From CAZUDO01 sp964618895 (lineage in GTDB: Bacteria > Desulfobacterota > Binatia > DP-6): a DNA stretch of 64,000 nt. Shown one piece after another: positions 54,908 to 63,916 of the stretch. Location of the stretch: NCBI GenBank assembly GCA_964618895.1, contig CAZUDO010000040.1:1-64000 (forward strand), written 5' to 3'. The notes below the pieces were generated by a model, which ran no database searches, was not told where the DNA came from, and worked only from the letters and a program-made list of their open reading frames with translations. Each line of letters begins with the position of its first letter. The first letter of the stretch is position 1. The position numbers and the translations under genes were made by a program.

Positions 54908-55774
54908 CTACGTCGACTTGGCCATCACCCGGTCGCGGAACTCCGCCAGTCCCCGCTCGAGCCCCTCGGGGTCGAACGCCGGCGGGGCGATCGGAATGCG
55001 CCCCACGCCGAGGTCCTCCAGGCGCCGCACCTGGTCCACGTCCGGCACGTTCATGCCGGCCGTGATCTCGATGGTCTTCGGGTCGCGCCCGACGCGGGCA
55101 CACTCGGCGCGCATCACGTCGAGCAGGGGGCCGAGGCGCGTCGGGTCGGTCACGCCGGGGAAGAAGCCGTCGCCGTACCGGGCCGCGCGGCGCGCCGCCG
55201 CCTCGGTGTGGCCGCCGACGACGATCGGCACACCCGGCTTCTGCACCGGCTTGGGGTGCGACTCGACCGCCGGCCAGCGGTAGTACTTGCCCGCGAACGC
55301 CGAGGGCTCGTCCTGCCACAGCGCGCGCAGCGCCCGCACCGACTCCGCCGTACGCGCGGCGCGCTCGGCAAACGGGATTCCGAGGGCGGCGAACTCCTCC
55401 GCTAGCCAGCCGATGCCGATGCCGAGGATGACGCGCCCGTGGGACAGCACGTCGAGCGTCGCCACCTCTTTGGCAACGTAGAGCGGATGGCGCTGCGGCA
55501 GGATGAGGATGCCGGTGGCCAGGCGGATCGTCTTCGTCACCGCGGCCGCGTACGCCAACGGCAGCAACGGGTCCGGCATGGGCATGTTCTCGGGCGCCGG
55601 GATGCGGCCGGAGGGATCGTACGGGTACGGTGATTTGTAGCCGACCGGGATGACGACGTGCTCGATGGTCCAGATCGACTCGAAGCCGGCGGCTTCGGCG
55701 GTGCGGGCCAAATGGCCGATGCCCTCCGGGTAGGCGAACGGACCGGCGTTGGCGAACGCGATGCCGAATTTCAT
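54908..55774 (-). CDS. LLM-class F420-dependent oxidoreductase
   Basis: A 288-residue enzyme of the F420-dependent LLM type (KFGIAFANAGPFAYPEG, SIWTIEHVVIPVGYKSPYPY, LATGILILPQRHPLYVAKEV, LGIGIGWLAEEFAALGIP, VPIVVGGHTEAAARRAARYG). The length and the HVVIP motif fit the subfamily often annotated as TIGR03619. It would reduce or oxidise a substrate with coenzyme F420. It lies 14 bp after the DUF2236 gene and before the other LLM gene. Confidence 0.88.
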   Translation of the reverse strand: MKFGIAFANAGPFAYPEGIGHLARTAEAAGFESIWTIEHVVIPVGYKSPYPYDPSGRIPAPENMPMPDPLLPLAYAAAVTKTIRLATGILILPQRHPLYVAKEVATLDVLSHGRVILGIGIGWLAEEFAALGIPFAERAARTAESVRALRALWQDEPSAFAGKYYRWPAVESHPKPVQKPGVPIVVGGHTEAAARRAARYGDGFFPGVTDPTRLGPLLDVMRAECARVGRDPKTIEITAGMNVPDVDQVRRLEDLGVGRIPIAPPAFDPEGLERGLAEFRDRVMAKST

Positions 55775-55788
55775 GCCGTGTGGTTAGC

Positions 55789-56733
55789 CTACCCGCGGGC
55801 GCCGGCACAACCACCTGCACGCCGGGCGGCACGCGCATGCGGCATCTCGCGCACCAGCGCCGGCGCGAGCCAGAGCCCGGCCCGGGTGCTTGCCGCGAGC
55901 GCGCCCAGCACGGCGTCGCCGACGGCGCCCCACGAGAGATCGTAGCGGGCCCGCAGGCCCGGCGGCAGCAGCCCGACCGTCACCACGTGGACGGCCCGGA
56001 CGGCTTCGCGGAGGCCCGGCAGCAGCGGCGGCCGGAGGATCGAGTCCGCCACCTCGCGGCCGGCCGGGCCGACCGCGAGCACACCGCCGACCATCGCGTC
56101 CATGTACTCCTCGAAAGCCTCGAGCGTCGGCGGGATGAGCGCGTCCGGGATGCGGAAGAGCCGCATGGCGACCTTGGACTCCTGGTAGTACGCGGCCTTC
56201 TCCGCCGGCGCGAGCGGCCCGACGAAGCGCTCGTAGACCAGGAGCGCCGTGTCCATCAGGGTGGCGTACACCCACAGGAGCAACGCGGGGTCGTTGGCAT
56301 CGTAGGGCGTGCCCCGCGGGAAGGGCCCGATGTCCGCCTCCAGGACGCCGCGGACCCGGGCGTGCCGGCGCTCGATCTCCTGTACCGCCCGCAGGGCCGC
56401 GGCCGCGTCCGAGAAGACCAGCGTCAGCATCAGGTCGAGGGTCCGCCACAGGCGGTCGAGCGGCCGGCGGCGGAAATCGCTGTGCGCGGCCACCCCGGCG
56501 GCCACCAGCGGATGCGCCACCTGGAGGAGCAGCGCCCGCCCGCCCCCGAGCAGGATGGCCGTCTCACGGCTCACGCGCCAGACGACCCCCGCGGGGTCGA
56601 ACAGGCTCCGGCCCGGGTCCACCACGGCCCGCCCGCAGGCCGCGCGGAGCCGGTCGGCATCCGCCGGGCTCAACGATCCGTCACCGTGCACAGTCCGCAC
56701 TTCTCCGCTAGAATCCGGTCCCACGGAGGACAT
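55789..56733 (-). CDS. DUF2236 oxygenase (MpaB-like)
   Basis: A 314-residue helical protein: VVWRVSRETAILLGGGRALL, LQVAHPLVAAGVAAHSDF (haem-ligand-type His), GTPYDANDPALLLWVYATLM and YYQESKVAMRLF. These are the hallmarks of the DUF2236/MpaB family; fungal MpaB and bacterial latex-clearing protein relatives are oxygenases with b-type haem. The substrate is unknown. Its start is only 8 bp from a divergent gene. The LLM gene follows at 14 bp. Confidence 0.85.
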   Translation of the reverse strand: MSSVGPDSSGEVRTVHGDGSLSPADADRLRAACGRAVVDPGRSLFDPAGVVWRVSRETAILLGGGRALLLQVAHPLVAAGVAAHSDFRRRPLDRLWRTLDLMLTLVFSDAAAALRAVQEIERRHARVRGVLEADIGPFPRGTPYDANDPALLLWVYATLMDTALLVYERFVGPLAPAEKAAYYQESKVAMRLFRIPDALIPPTLEAFEEYMDAMVGGVLAVGPAGREVADSILRPPLLPGLREAVRAVHVVTVGLLPPGLRARYDLSWGAVGDAVLGALAASTRAGLWLAPALVREMPHARAARRAGGCAGARG

Positions 56734-56741
56734 CCCCCACG

Positions 56742-57107
56742 ATGCGACGCCGACAGCAAACACCCGTCTCCAGGAAAACCATCTACAAGATCGTATTCCT
56801 GAACGACAGCAAGGTCTACGAAATCTACGCCCGGTCGGTTGGCCAGAGCAACCTGCTCGGCTTCGTCGAGGTGGAGGGACTGCTGTTCGGCGAGCGCACA
56901 CAGGTGGTGGTCGACCCCACCGAGGAGAAGCTGCGTAGCGAGTTCGCCAACGTCGACCGCACCTTCCTCCCGCTGCACGCGGTCGTCCGCATCGACCAGG
57001 TCGCCAAGCGCGGCACCGCCCGGATCACCGCCGTCACGGCGGCGGCTGACAAGCTCCGGTTGTTGCCGACGCCCCTGCTGGTGCCGCCCGGGAAGCGCGA
57101 GCCCTGA
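56742..57107 (+). CDS. DUF1820 family protein
   Basis: A 121-residue protein with YKIVFLNDSKVYEIYARSVG, LLGFVEVEGLLFGERTQVVV and DPTEEKLRSEFANVDRTFLP, the conserved run of DUF1820 small proteins. Function unknown; the family is widespread in proteobacteria. It lies 8 bp from the divergent DUF2236 start and 6 bp before the GMC oxidoreductase. Confidence 0.87.
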   Translation: MRRRQQTPVSRKTIYKIVFLNDSKVYEIYARSVGQSNLLGFVEVEGLLFGERTQVVVDPTEEKLRSEFANVDRTFLPLHAVVRIDQVAKRGTARITAVTAAADKLRLLPTPLLVPPGKREP

Positions 57108-57113
57108 GCTGCG

Positions 57114-58619
57114 GTGCCGTTCATTGACACGGTCAGTCTACCTGCCAATCACCAGATCGACGCCGACGTCTGCGTGATCGGCGCCGGGGCCGCCGGGCTC
57201 GCGCTCGCGAGCGAGCTGGCGGCTGGCCCGCGACGCGTCGCCCTGCTCGAGAGCGGCGGGCTCGAGCCCGACGCCACCCTGCAGGAGCTGAACGGCGGCG
57301 CCATCGTCGGCAATCCCTACGTCGACCTGCGCGCCGCGTCCCTGCGGCAGTTCGGCGGCACCACGAACCACTGGACGGCATGGATCGAGCCGCTCGACGC
57401 CATCGACTTCGAAGCCCGCGCCTGGGTGCCGGACAGCGGCTGGCCCTTCGCCCGCGCCGCGCTGCAGCCGTTCTACGACCGCGCGGCGCGGTTCCTCCGG
57501 CTGGGCGAGCACCCGTTCGACCTGGCGGCCTGGGGGCGCGCCACCGGGGCACAGCCCTGGAAGGTGGACGGCGTGCGCACGGAGCTGGTCCGCATCGTCG
57601 CCCCCCAGCACCGTGCCCTCGGGCGGGTGCTGCACGACACCATCCAAGACGCGCGCACCGTGACTGCCTACCTGCACGCCACGGTGCTGGAGCTGGTGCC
57701 CGACCCGGCCGGGCGCCGGGTGACCCACCTGCGCGTACGCACCGGCGCCGGACACGAAATCACCGCACGGGCCCACCAGTTCGTGCTCGCAACCGGCGGC
57801 ATCGAGAACGCCCGCCGGCTGCTGCTGTCGTCGACCGTCCAGCGTGCGGGGCTGGGCAACGGCCACGACCTGGTCGGCCGCTTCTTCGCGAATCACCCGA
57901 CCCTGTCCGCCACCATCCATCTCGCCCGTCCCGACATCGCGACGACCCTCTACTCTCCGCTGCCCGCTCAGGCGGCGACCGGCCACGCGACGCTCACCCT
58001 GTCCCCCGAACGGCAACGCGAAGCCCGGCTCCTGAATCTCCAGTGTCATCTCCTGCGTCTCGGGCTCCCTCCGCCGAAGCTTCCCGTGTCCCCGGAGGAG
58101 GTGCAACGCCCCACGCATCTGGCGTGGGTCACGGCCGACCTGCAGCGGCTCGCCGCCGGCAGCGCACCCACTGCCGCCCTCTTGCCGACGGTCACCCTCA
58201 ACGCCATCGCCGAGACCTCCCCGTACGCCGACAGCCGCGTCCGTCTCGGGGACGATCGTGACGCCTACGGTCAGCCGCGCGTGGTGCTCGACTGGCGCAC
58301 CCGCGACACCGACGCGGAAACGATTCTGCGGGGCATGCGGCTCCTCGCCGCCAACCTCGGAGCGGCAGAGATCGCCCGTGTGTCCGTCCCGAGCGGCCGA
58401 CTGCGGTTCGGGGGCTCCTTCCATCATCTCGGCACGACGCGCATGCACGACGACCCGCGGCGCGGGGTCGTGGACGCCCGCTGCCGCGTCCACGGGGTCG
58501 CCAATCTGTTCGTCGCCGGCAGCTCCGTCTTTCCCACCTACGGCACGGTGAACCCGACGTTCACCATCATCGCGCTGGCCTTCCGCCTGGCGGACCATCT
58601 GAAAGGCCTGCTGAAGTGA
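57114..58619 (+). CDS. GMC-family FAD oxidoreductase
   Basis: A 501-residue enzyme: CVIGAGAAGLALASELAAG (FAD loop), QFGGTTNHWTAWIEPL, QFVLATGGIENARRLL, and a GMC C-terminal block FHHLGTTRMHDDPRRG with NLFVAGSSVFPTYGTVNPTF. It oxidises an alcohol or sugar. The GTG start at 57114 follows the DUF1820 stop. A small exported protein overlaps its stop, an arrangement seen in gluconate- and fructose-dehydrogenase-type complexes. Confidence 0.88.
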   Translation: MPFIDTVSLPANHQIDADVCVIGAGAAGLALASELAAGPRRVALLESGGLEPDATLQELNGGAIVGNPYVDLRAASLRQFGGTTNHWTAWIEPLDAIDFEARAWVPDSGWPFARAALQPFYDRAARFLRLGEHPFDLAAWGRATGAQPWKVDGVRTELVRIVAPQHRALGRVLHDTIQDARTVTAYLHATVLELVPDPAGRRVTHLRVRTGAGHEITARAHQFVLATGGIENARRLLLSSTVQRAGLGNGHDLVGRFFANHPTLSATIHLARPDIATTLYSPLPAQAATGHATLTLSPERQREARLLNLQCHLLRLGLPPPKLPVSPEEVQRPTHLAWVTADLQRLAAGSAPTAALLPTVTLNAIAETSPYADSRVRLGDDRDAYGQPRVVLDWRTRDTDAETILRGMRLLAANLGAAEIARVSVPSGRLRFGGSFHHLGTTRMHDDPRRGVVDARCRVHGVANLFVAGSSVFPTYGTVNPTFTIIALAFRLADHLKGLLK

Positions 58620-59050
58620 CCGCGTTGCCCATCGGCCGTCGCGCCCTCCTGCGCCTGCTCGCGGCCGTCGCCGGCCTACTCGCCATGCCCGGGCGCCTGC
58701 TCGGCGGGCCCGCGGCGCGCTACCACCATCCCCAGCTCCACCCGCTCGCCCGCTTCTTCACCGACCTGCTGGGCGTGCAACTCATCGGGGCCGAGTATCT
58801 CGCCGCACACCCGGAGGAGGCCGACGCGGCGCGCCTCGCCGAGCAGATCGGGCTGCCGGCGCGCACGACGGGGCTCACACCCGAAGAGATCGCCGCCTGG
58901 CGTATGGCTTTCGCCCGGCGCCCGCGCGACGACTTCCGCGCCCACCGCCTGGTCGAGCTGGACGGCTGGTTCTTCGCCCTGAGCGAGGTCCGCCTGTGCG
59001 CCCTCATCCAGCTCGAGACGGCGGCGCCCTGGACCACCACCCGGCCGTAG
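58616..59050 (+). CDS. Small exported partner of the GMC oxidoreductase
   Basis: A 144-residue protein starting at GTG inside the GMC stop codon. The N-terminus (IGRRALLRLLAAVAGLLAMP) is Tat-like with a double arginine. The mature part (FFTDLLGVQLIGAEYLAAHP, EEIAAWRMAFARRPRDDFRA) is helical. It resembles in size and position the small subunits that export GMC dehydrogenases, but I do not recognise the family. Confidence 0.6.
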   Translation: MTALPIGRRALLRLLAAVAGLLAMPGRLLGGPAARYHHPQLHPLARFFTDLLGVQLIGAEYLAAHPEEADAARLAEQIGLPARTTGLTPEEIAAWRMAFARRPRDDFRAHRLVELDGWFFALSEVRLCALIQLETAAPWTTTRP

Positions 59051-59113
59051 GCTCCCGGCACTCCCACCTCGACGCTTGACCGCGGCCGCGCGGGCGGGTG
59101 AAACATCCTTCCC

Positions 59114-60319
59114 ATGTCCGATCGCCGCGATTCCCCCGAGCAGGCCGAGTTCCGCCACTACGTCCGCCGCTGGCTCGCCGAGCACCGCCCGGCCCCGGGC
59201 GTCCGCCTCCCGTCGATGCCGATCGAGGTCAGCACCGAAGAGCAGCGCCGGTACCTGTGCACGTGGCAGAAGCGGTGCTACCAGGCCGGGCTCATCGGCT
59301 GCGACTATCCGAAGGAATACGGCGGCGGCGGCCACAAAGGCTTCCAGGCCATCGCCAGCCAGGAGCTGAGCCGGGCCGACGTGCCCTTCATGATCAACGT
59401 CATCGGCCTGTCGATGGCCGCACCGACGATCCTGAACCACGGCACCGACGAGCAGAAACGCCGCTACCTGCCGCCGCTGTTCGCCGCCGACGAGATCTGG
59501 TGCCAGGGCTTCTCGGAGCCCGGCGCGGGCAGTGACCTCGCCAACGCGCAGGCGTCCGCCGTCCGTCAGGGCGACCACTGGGTCATCAACGGCCACAAGG
59601 TGTGGACCAGCCTGGCGCACTTCGCGAGCTTCATGATCATGCTCTGCCGCCACTCGAGTGCGCACAAGCACAACGGCCTCACCTACTTCATCGTGCCCAT
59701 CGCCAACACGGCGGGCGTGACCGTGCGACCGCTGGTCAAGATCACGGGCGAGACCGGCTTCAACGAGGTGCTGTTCGAGGACGTGCTGGTGCCCGACACG
59801 CTGCGTGTGGACGAGGTCGGCAAGGGCTGGACCGTCGCCATGACCACGCTCCTCTACGAGCGCGGCGCCGCCGAGGGCGCGGGGAGCGGCGGCGGGGCGT
59901 CCTTTGAGAACGAGATCACGGCACTCATCGCGCTCGCCAAACGCACGCCGCGGAACGGCGGGACGGCGTGGGACGACACCCTCGTCCGCGACCAGATCAT
60001 GCAGGTGGTGATCCGCGCGGAAGGGCTCCGCCAGCTCGCGCGGCGCATGCGCGTCGAAGCGCTCACCGACCACCCGATGCGCCTCCCGCTGCAGGCCAAG
60101 GTCCTGATGACCGAGCTGATGCAGGACATGGCAGCCCTGGGAGTACAGATCGCGGGCGCCGGCGCCACACGCTACGTGGGCGATCCGCACGCCCCCGACG
60201 GCGGGCACTGGCCGCACGCGTACATGAACTCGTACGGCATGACGATCGCCGCCGGGTCGAACGAGATCCAGCGCAACATCCTGGGCGAGCGCGTCCTCGG
60301 CCTCGCCAAGTCGAAGTAG
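59114..60319 (+). CDS. Acyl-CoA dehydrogenase
   Basis: A 401-residue flavoenzyme with CQGFSEPGAGSDLAN (FAD/substrate block), WVINGHKVWTSLAHF, LVKITGETGFNEVLFEDVLV and a C-terminal YGMTIAAGSNEIQRNILGER. It dehydrogenates a CoA thioester. The first two domains fit the long branched or aromatic/steroid-acyl group. It is followed by a second, divergent ACAD, suggesting a heterodimeric pair. Confidence 0.9.
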   Translation: MSDRRDSPEQAEFRHYVRRWLAEHRPAPGVRLPSMPIEVSTEEQRRYLCTWQKRCYQAGLIGCDYPKEYGGGGHKGFQAIASQELSRADVPFMINVIGLSMAAPTILNHGTDEQKRRYLPPLFAADEIWCQGFSEPGAGSDLANAQASAVRQGDHWVINGHKVWTSLAHFASFMIMLCRHSSAHKHNGLTYFIVPIANTAGVTVRPLVKITGETGFNEVLFEDVLVPDTLRVDEVGKGWTVAMTTLLYERGAAEGAGSGGGASFENEITALIALAKRTPRNGGTAWDDTLVRDQIMQVVIRAEGLRQLARRMRVEALTDHPMRLPLQAKVLMTELMQDMAALGVQIAGAGATRYVGDPHAPDGGHWPHAYMNSYGMTIAAGSNEIQRNILGERVLGLAKSK

Positions 60320-60333
60320 GAGGCCCGGGCGCC

Positions 60334-61485
60334 ATGGCATTGACGAAGGACTTCGGCTTCGGCCCCGACGAGCTGCTCCTGCGCGACCAGGCCCGCAAGC
60401 TCCTGCGCGAGCAGGCCGGTATCGAGCGCCTGCGGCGCCTGGTGGCGGCCGATCACCACGCCGCCTACGAGAGCGACCCGCAGCCCGCGCCCTACGACCG
60501 CGACCTCTGGCTGCAGATGGTGGAGCTCGGCTGGCCCGGGCTGGCCGTGCCGGAATCCGCCGGAGGGGTCGGCATGACGGCCATCGCCGTCGCCGCCCTG
60601 GTGGAGGAGGTGGGCCGCGTCGCCCTGCCCTCCCCGCTGGTGGCGACGCTGGTCGCGACCTACGTGCTGCGCGAGGCCGGGGCAACACCCTGGCTCGCAC
60701 GCGTCCTCGCCGGCGACGCCGCCACGCTCGCCGTCACCAATGCGGGCGGCTCGTGGGAGCCGGGCGACACCGACGTGGGGACGCGCCCGACCGGCGACGG
60801 TGTGACCCTCACCGGCCAGGCCTCGTTCGTGCAGGACGCCCGCAAGGCAAGCCTGTTCGTCGTGTCGGCACGGAGCACGACCGGCATCGGCTTGTACGCC
60901 GTCCCCGCCAGCGCCGCCGGCGTTCGCATCGCACCCGACCGGATCGTGGATCTCACCCGCGACCAGGCCACGGTCGCTTTCGACGGCGTCCGCGTCGGCG
61001 CCGACGGCGTGGTCGCCGCCGCCCCGCGCGGCGTCGAGGTGCTCGAACGCGCGACCCCGGCGATCCTCACCCTGGTGGCCGCCGACCTGTGCGGCGCCGC
61101 CGAGTGGCAGCTCCAGACCACCACCGAGTACGCCCGCACACGCGTCCAGTTCGACCGGCCGATCGGCTTCTTCCAGGCGGTCAAGCACCCGATCGTCAAC
61201 ATGATGCTGGCGGTCGATCGCGCCCGCTCGCTCATGTACGCCGCCGCCTGCGCCATCGACCACGAGCCCGACGACGCGCTCCGCCTCGCCCGCATGGCGA
61301 AGGCCGCCGCCTCCGACGCTGCCGCGTTCTGCTCCGACCGCTCCGTGCAGCTGCACGGCGGCATCGGCTTCACGTGGGAGTGCGACGTGCACCTCTACTT
61401 CAAGCGCCAGAAGCACAATCAGCTGCTGTACGGCGACGGCGTCCACCAGCGGGCGAAGCTGGCGACATTGCTCGACGCGCGCTGA
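60334..61485 (+). CDS. Acyl-CoA dehydrogenase, second subunit-like paralogue
   Basis: A 383-residue ACAD-fold protein: LGWPGLAVPESAGGVGMTAI, VALPSPLVATLVATYVL, VTLTGQASFVQDA, RTRVQFDRPIGFFQAVKHPI and AFCSDRSVQLHGGIGFTWEC. It lacks the exact catalytic segment of the preceding gene's C-terminus and is shorter in the middle. In steroid and acid catabolism such neighbours form alpha2beta2 complexes, which is likely here. A TAGGAGG site precedes the ATG at 60334. Confidence 0.88.
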   Translation: MALTKDFGFGPDELLLRDQARKLLREQAGIERLRRLVAADHHAAYESDPQPAPYDRDLWLQMVELGWPGLAVPESAGGVGMTAIAVAALVEEVGRVALPSPLVATLVATYVLREAGATPWLARVLAGDAATLAVTNAGGSWEPGDTDVGTRPTGDGVTLTGQASFVQDARKASLFVVSARSTTGIGLYAVPASAAGVRIAPDRIVDLTRDQATVAFDGVRVGADGVVAAAPRGVEVLERATPAILTLVAADLCGAAEWQLQTTTEYARTRVQFDRPIGFFQAVKHPIVNMMLAVDRARSLMYAAACAIDHEPDDALRLARMAKAAASDAAAFCSDRSVQLHGGIGFTWECDVHLYFKRQKHNQLLYGDGVHQRAKLATLLDAR

Positions 61486-61495
61486 GCCCGGCGGC

Positions 61496-61648
61496 TCAGT
61501 CGGGATGGATCTTGGTGATCTTCGACCCCTGCAGCCCGACGCCCGCCATGAGGCCCTTCTGGCCGAAGATGAACGCGTAGACGTCGTCCCGCGTGGAACC
61601 AGCTTCGTGGGCGAAACGCAACCGTCGCGCGACGGGCCGGCGCGATCC
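61496..61648 (-). pseudogene. 3' fragment of a SYLF/Ysc84-like gene
   Basis: Directly after the esterase stop, in the same frame, 50 codons run to a TGA. The last 30 read like a conserved protein end: VYAFIFGQKGLMAGVGLQGS followed by KITKIHPD. This resembles the C-terminus of lipid-binding SYLF/Ysc84 proteins, with no start or body present. The first 20 codons look random. It is probably the remnant of a gene whose 5' part was lost when the esterase region arrived. The family match is from memory and moderate. Confidence 0.45.
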
Positions 61649-63202
61649 TCACATGTCGGCGCGCCCCTTGAACCGGCCCGGCTCGTTGCGGAGCACGCCG
61701 GCGGCCGAGTAGGTCGCCTCGACGCACGCGCCCCCGGCCACATGCAGCTGCACGCGCAGCGGGAGCGTCAGCGGCGGTGTACTCACCCCGAACGAACGGC
61801 CGGAGAGGTTGGCGCCGGTGGCCTTGACCGTGACGCGTGCCTTGCCGAACACCCCGGTTGCGAACCGTGCCGTGTACATGCCATCGGGTGCCGTCGCCGG
61901 ATCCTTGTATTTGTAGCCGTTGCGCACCACCGACCACCGTCCGGGCGCGCCGCACGCGCTCAGGGCGCCCGGGACGACGGCACGGGAGAGGAGGGCCGGG
62001 GTCGGGCCCGACTCGTCATAGACGCAGAGCGCGTAGGTGTCGTCACCGAGCGGCGTCCCCACGTCCATGCTGGCCAGGGCTTCGCCGCGCGGCCATTTCC
62101 ATACCATCTTGTCGTCGGCTGTCCCGGCCACGTCGGTCATCACCAGCGTCGCCTTGGCGGGCGTGGTGGAGTGCAGGCAGCCGGTACGCGGTTGCGCGAT
62201 GCACGTCTCGGTCCCGGCATCCCAGGCCTGGCACGGCCCGCACGCGGTGCGACGATGGCGGCGCAGGAACTGCCAGATGGCGGACGCGCCTTCCAGGTCG
62301 CGGTTCTGCGGTCCGAGGATGCTGAATGACGGCGGGACCGGGTGGGCGATGCTCGGCATCGTGTGCCCGCCGCCGGTGACGGTGTAGAGCGCCATGGCCG
62401 TCCCCTGCCCCCCGTTGCAGTAGGTGTCGATGCCGACCGTGCTGCCATCGGCGAAATTGACGTTGGGGACCGCGCCAGGGACCCCCGCCGGACTGGTGCC
62501 GAGAACACCGCGCCAGAAGTCGCGCGTCGCCGCCGTCGACTGCACCACCCCGGTGTTGCCGAGAATCGTCCCGCCGCCGAACGGCATGAAGGGATCGACC
62601 GTCCCGTTCATCACCAGCACCCCCACGGGGCGTGCGGGCCCTGCCGCGCACTCGCCGTTGGCAGGCAGGTTGGCGACCACCGCGCCGATGGCCGCGATGC
62701 GGTCCGACGATTCGAGCGCCAGGCGGTACGACATGAGCCCGCCGTTGGAGGCGCCGGTCGCGTACACACGATCCGGGTCGATCGCGAAGGAGCCTGCGGC
62801 CCAGTCGACGAGGGCGCCGAGAAAGCCCACGTCGTCGGCCGTGGTCGTCGAGGTGCCGGCGTCGTTCCGGCAGTCGTTCCAGTTGAACGAGCCGGTCGGG
62901 CTGGAGAGCCCGGTCGCCGGATCGGTGCCGTTGGGGTGGACGACGAGGAAACCTTCCTGGTCCGCCAGGGTGTGGAACTCGATGAAGGCGGTGAAGCCGA
63001 CGACCTTGTTGCTCTGCGTTCCGCCGTGCAGGACGAGGAGCAGCGGCACGGGCGCCGGCGGCAAGCCGTCGGGGACGTAGTAGTCGAAGTAGCGGGTGAT
63101 CCCCCCGTGCTCGAGGGTGGCGTTCTGCACGTAGGTGCCGGCCCGTACGCCGGCGGCTGCCAGGAGGATCGACACCGCTGCGCCCGCCATGCGACCAGCC
63201 AT
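61649..63202 (-). CDS. Exported PHB depolymerase/feruloyl-esterase-like hydrolase
   Basis: A 517-residue secreted protein (GAAVSILLAAAGVRAGT signal). The catalytic part has RYFDYYVPDGLP, LLLVLHGGTQSNKVVGF, DDVGFLGALVDWAA, RVYATGASNGGLMSYRLALE (nucleophile Ser in GASNG) and VTGGGHTMPS (His): the LpqC/PHB-depolymerase-like esterase family. The last 200 residues form a separate cysteine-containing beta-rich domain of unknown function. It would cleave an extracellular polyester or aryl ester. It is divergent from the TetR gene, which is its likely regulator. Confidence 0.8.
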   Translation of the reverse strand: MAGRMAGAAVSILLAAAGVRAGTYVQNATLEHGGITRYFDYYVPDGLPPAPVPLLLVLHGGTQSNKVVGFTAFIEFHTLADQEGFLVVHPNGTDPATGLSSPTGSFNWNDCRNDAGTSTTTADDVGFLGALVDWAAGSFAIDPDRVYATGASNGGLMSYRLALESSDRIAAIGAVVANLPANGECAAGPARPVGVLVMNGTVDPFMPFGGGTILGNTGVVQSTAATRDFWRGVLGTSPAGVPGAVPNVNFADGSTVGIDTYCNGGQGTAMALYTVTGGGHTMPSIAHPVPPSFSILGPQNRDLEGASAIWQFLRRHRRTACGPCQAWDAGTETCIAQPRTGCLHSTTPAKATLVMTDVAGTADDKMVWKWPRGEALASMDVGTPLGDDTYALCVYDESGPTPALLSRAVVPGALSACGAPGRWSVVRNGYKYKDPATAPDGMYTARFATGVFGKARVTVKATGANLSGRSFGVSTPPLTLPLRVQLHVAGGACVEATYSAAGVLRNEPGRFKGRADM

Positions 63203-63221
63203 ATGCCCTCCGTTCGACATG

Positions 63222-63249
63222 ATCCTACGCCCTGTCTGTGTATCCTACG
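63222..63249. promoter_or_regulatory. Direct repeat in the esterase/TetR divergent region
   Basis: ATCCTACG occurs at 63222-63229 and 63242-63249, 20 bp apart (about two helical turns), in the 96-bp gap between the esterase and the TetR gene. Two such sites could be an operator for the TetR protein or paired promoter elements. Confidence 0.35.
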
Positions 63250-63298
63250 GTTCGTCTGGTTCGGTCAACCGGAATCTGCTAACCGGGGAGACGATCGG

Positions 63299-63916
63299 AT
63301 GGCCGCACAGACGAAACGCGCACCAGCGCCAGGCCGCATGTGGGCGCCCGCCCGCCGGCGCCAGCTCCTCGACGTGGCCACCGACCTGGCCGGCCGGTAC
63401 GGCTGGGAGGGCCTGCGCATGGAGACGCTCGCGGCCGCCGCCGGGGTCAGCAAACCGGTCGTGTATGAGCATTTTCCTGGACGCGATGCGCTCCTGGTGG
63501 CCCTGATCGACGACTACGGGACGCTGCTCGCCGCCCGCACCCGCGAGGCCTTCGCCCACCGCGCGGACAACTTCGAGGCGGCGGCGGCCGCGGTCGTGCA
63601 TGCCTATTTCGACTGCGTCGAAGAACGCGGTGCCGGCATCCGGCGCCTGCTGGCGTCGTCCGGCGGCGGGCCGAAGGTGGACCAGGTACGCCTGCGGCTC
63701 CGCCAGGAAGCAGCGGCGCGCTGGACCGAGCGCATCGTCCGGCACACCGGCCTCCGGCGCGCGGACGCCGCCGTGCTCGCCACCACGTTCGTGGCGACGA
63801 TCTGGTCGCTCGCCGGACAGTGGCTCGCCGGAACGGTGAGCCGCGCACGCGCCGAGCGGCTCTTCGTCCGCATGACCACGGCCGTGGTGGCGGATTTTCG
63901 GCGCCAGGCGCCGTGA
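63299..63916 (+). CDS. TetR-family transcriptional regulator
   Basis: A 205-residue regulator: RRRQLLDVATDLAGRYGWEG, LRMETLAAAAGVSKPVVYEH and FPGRDALLVALIDDY are the TetR helix-turn-helix block, with a divergent C-terminal ligand domain. It probably represses the esterase gene across the 96-bp divergent gap or itself. The 84 bp after it to the window end hold no supported gene. Confidence 0.87.
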   Translation: MAAQTKRAPAPGRMWAPARRRQLLDVATDLAGRYGWEGLRMETLAAAAGVSKPVVYEHFPGRDALLVALIDDYGTLLAARTREAFAHRADNFEAAAAAVVHAYFDCVEERGAGIRRLLASSGGGPKVDQVRLRLRQEAAARWTERIVRHTGLRRADAAVLATTFVATIWSLAGQWLAGTVSRARAERLFVRMTTAVVADFRRQAP

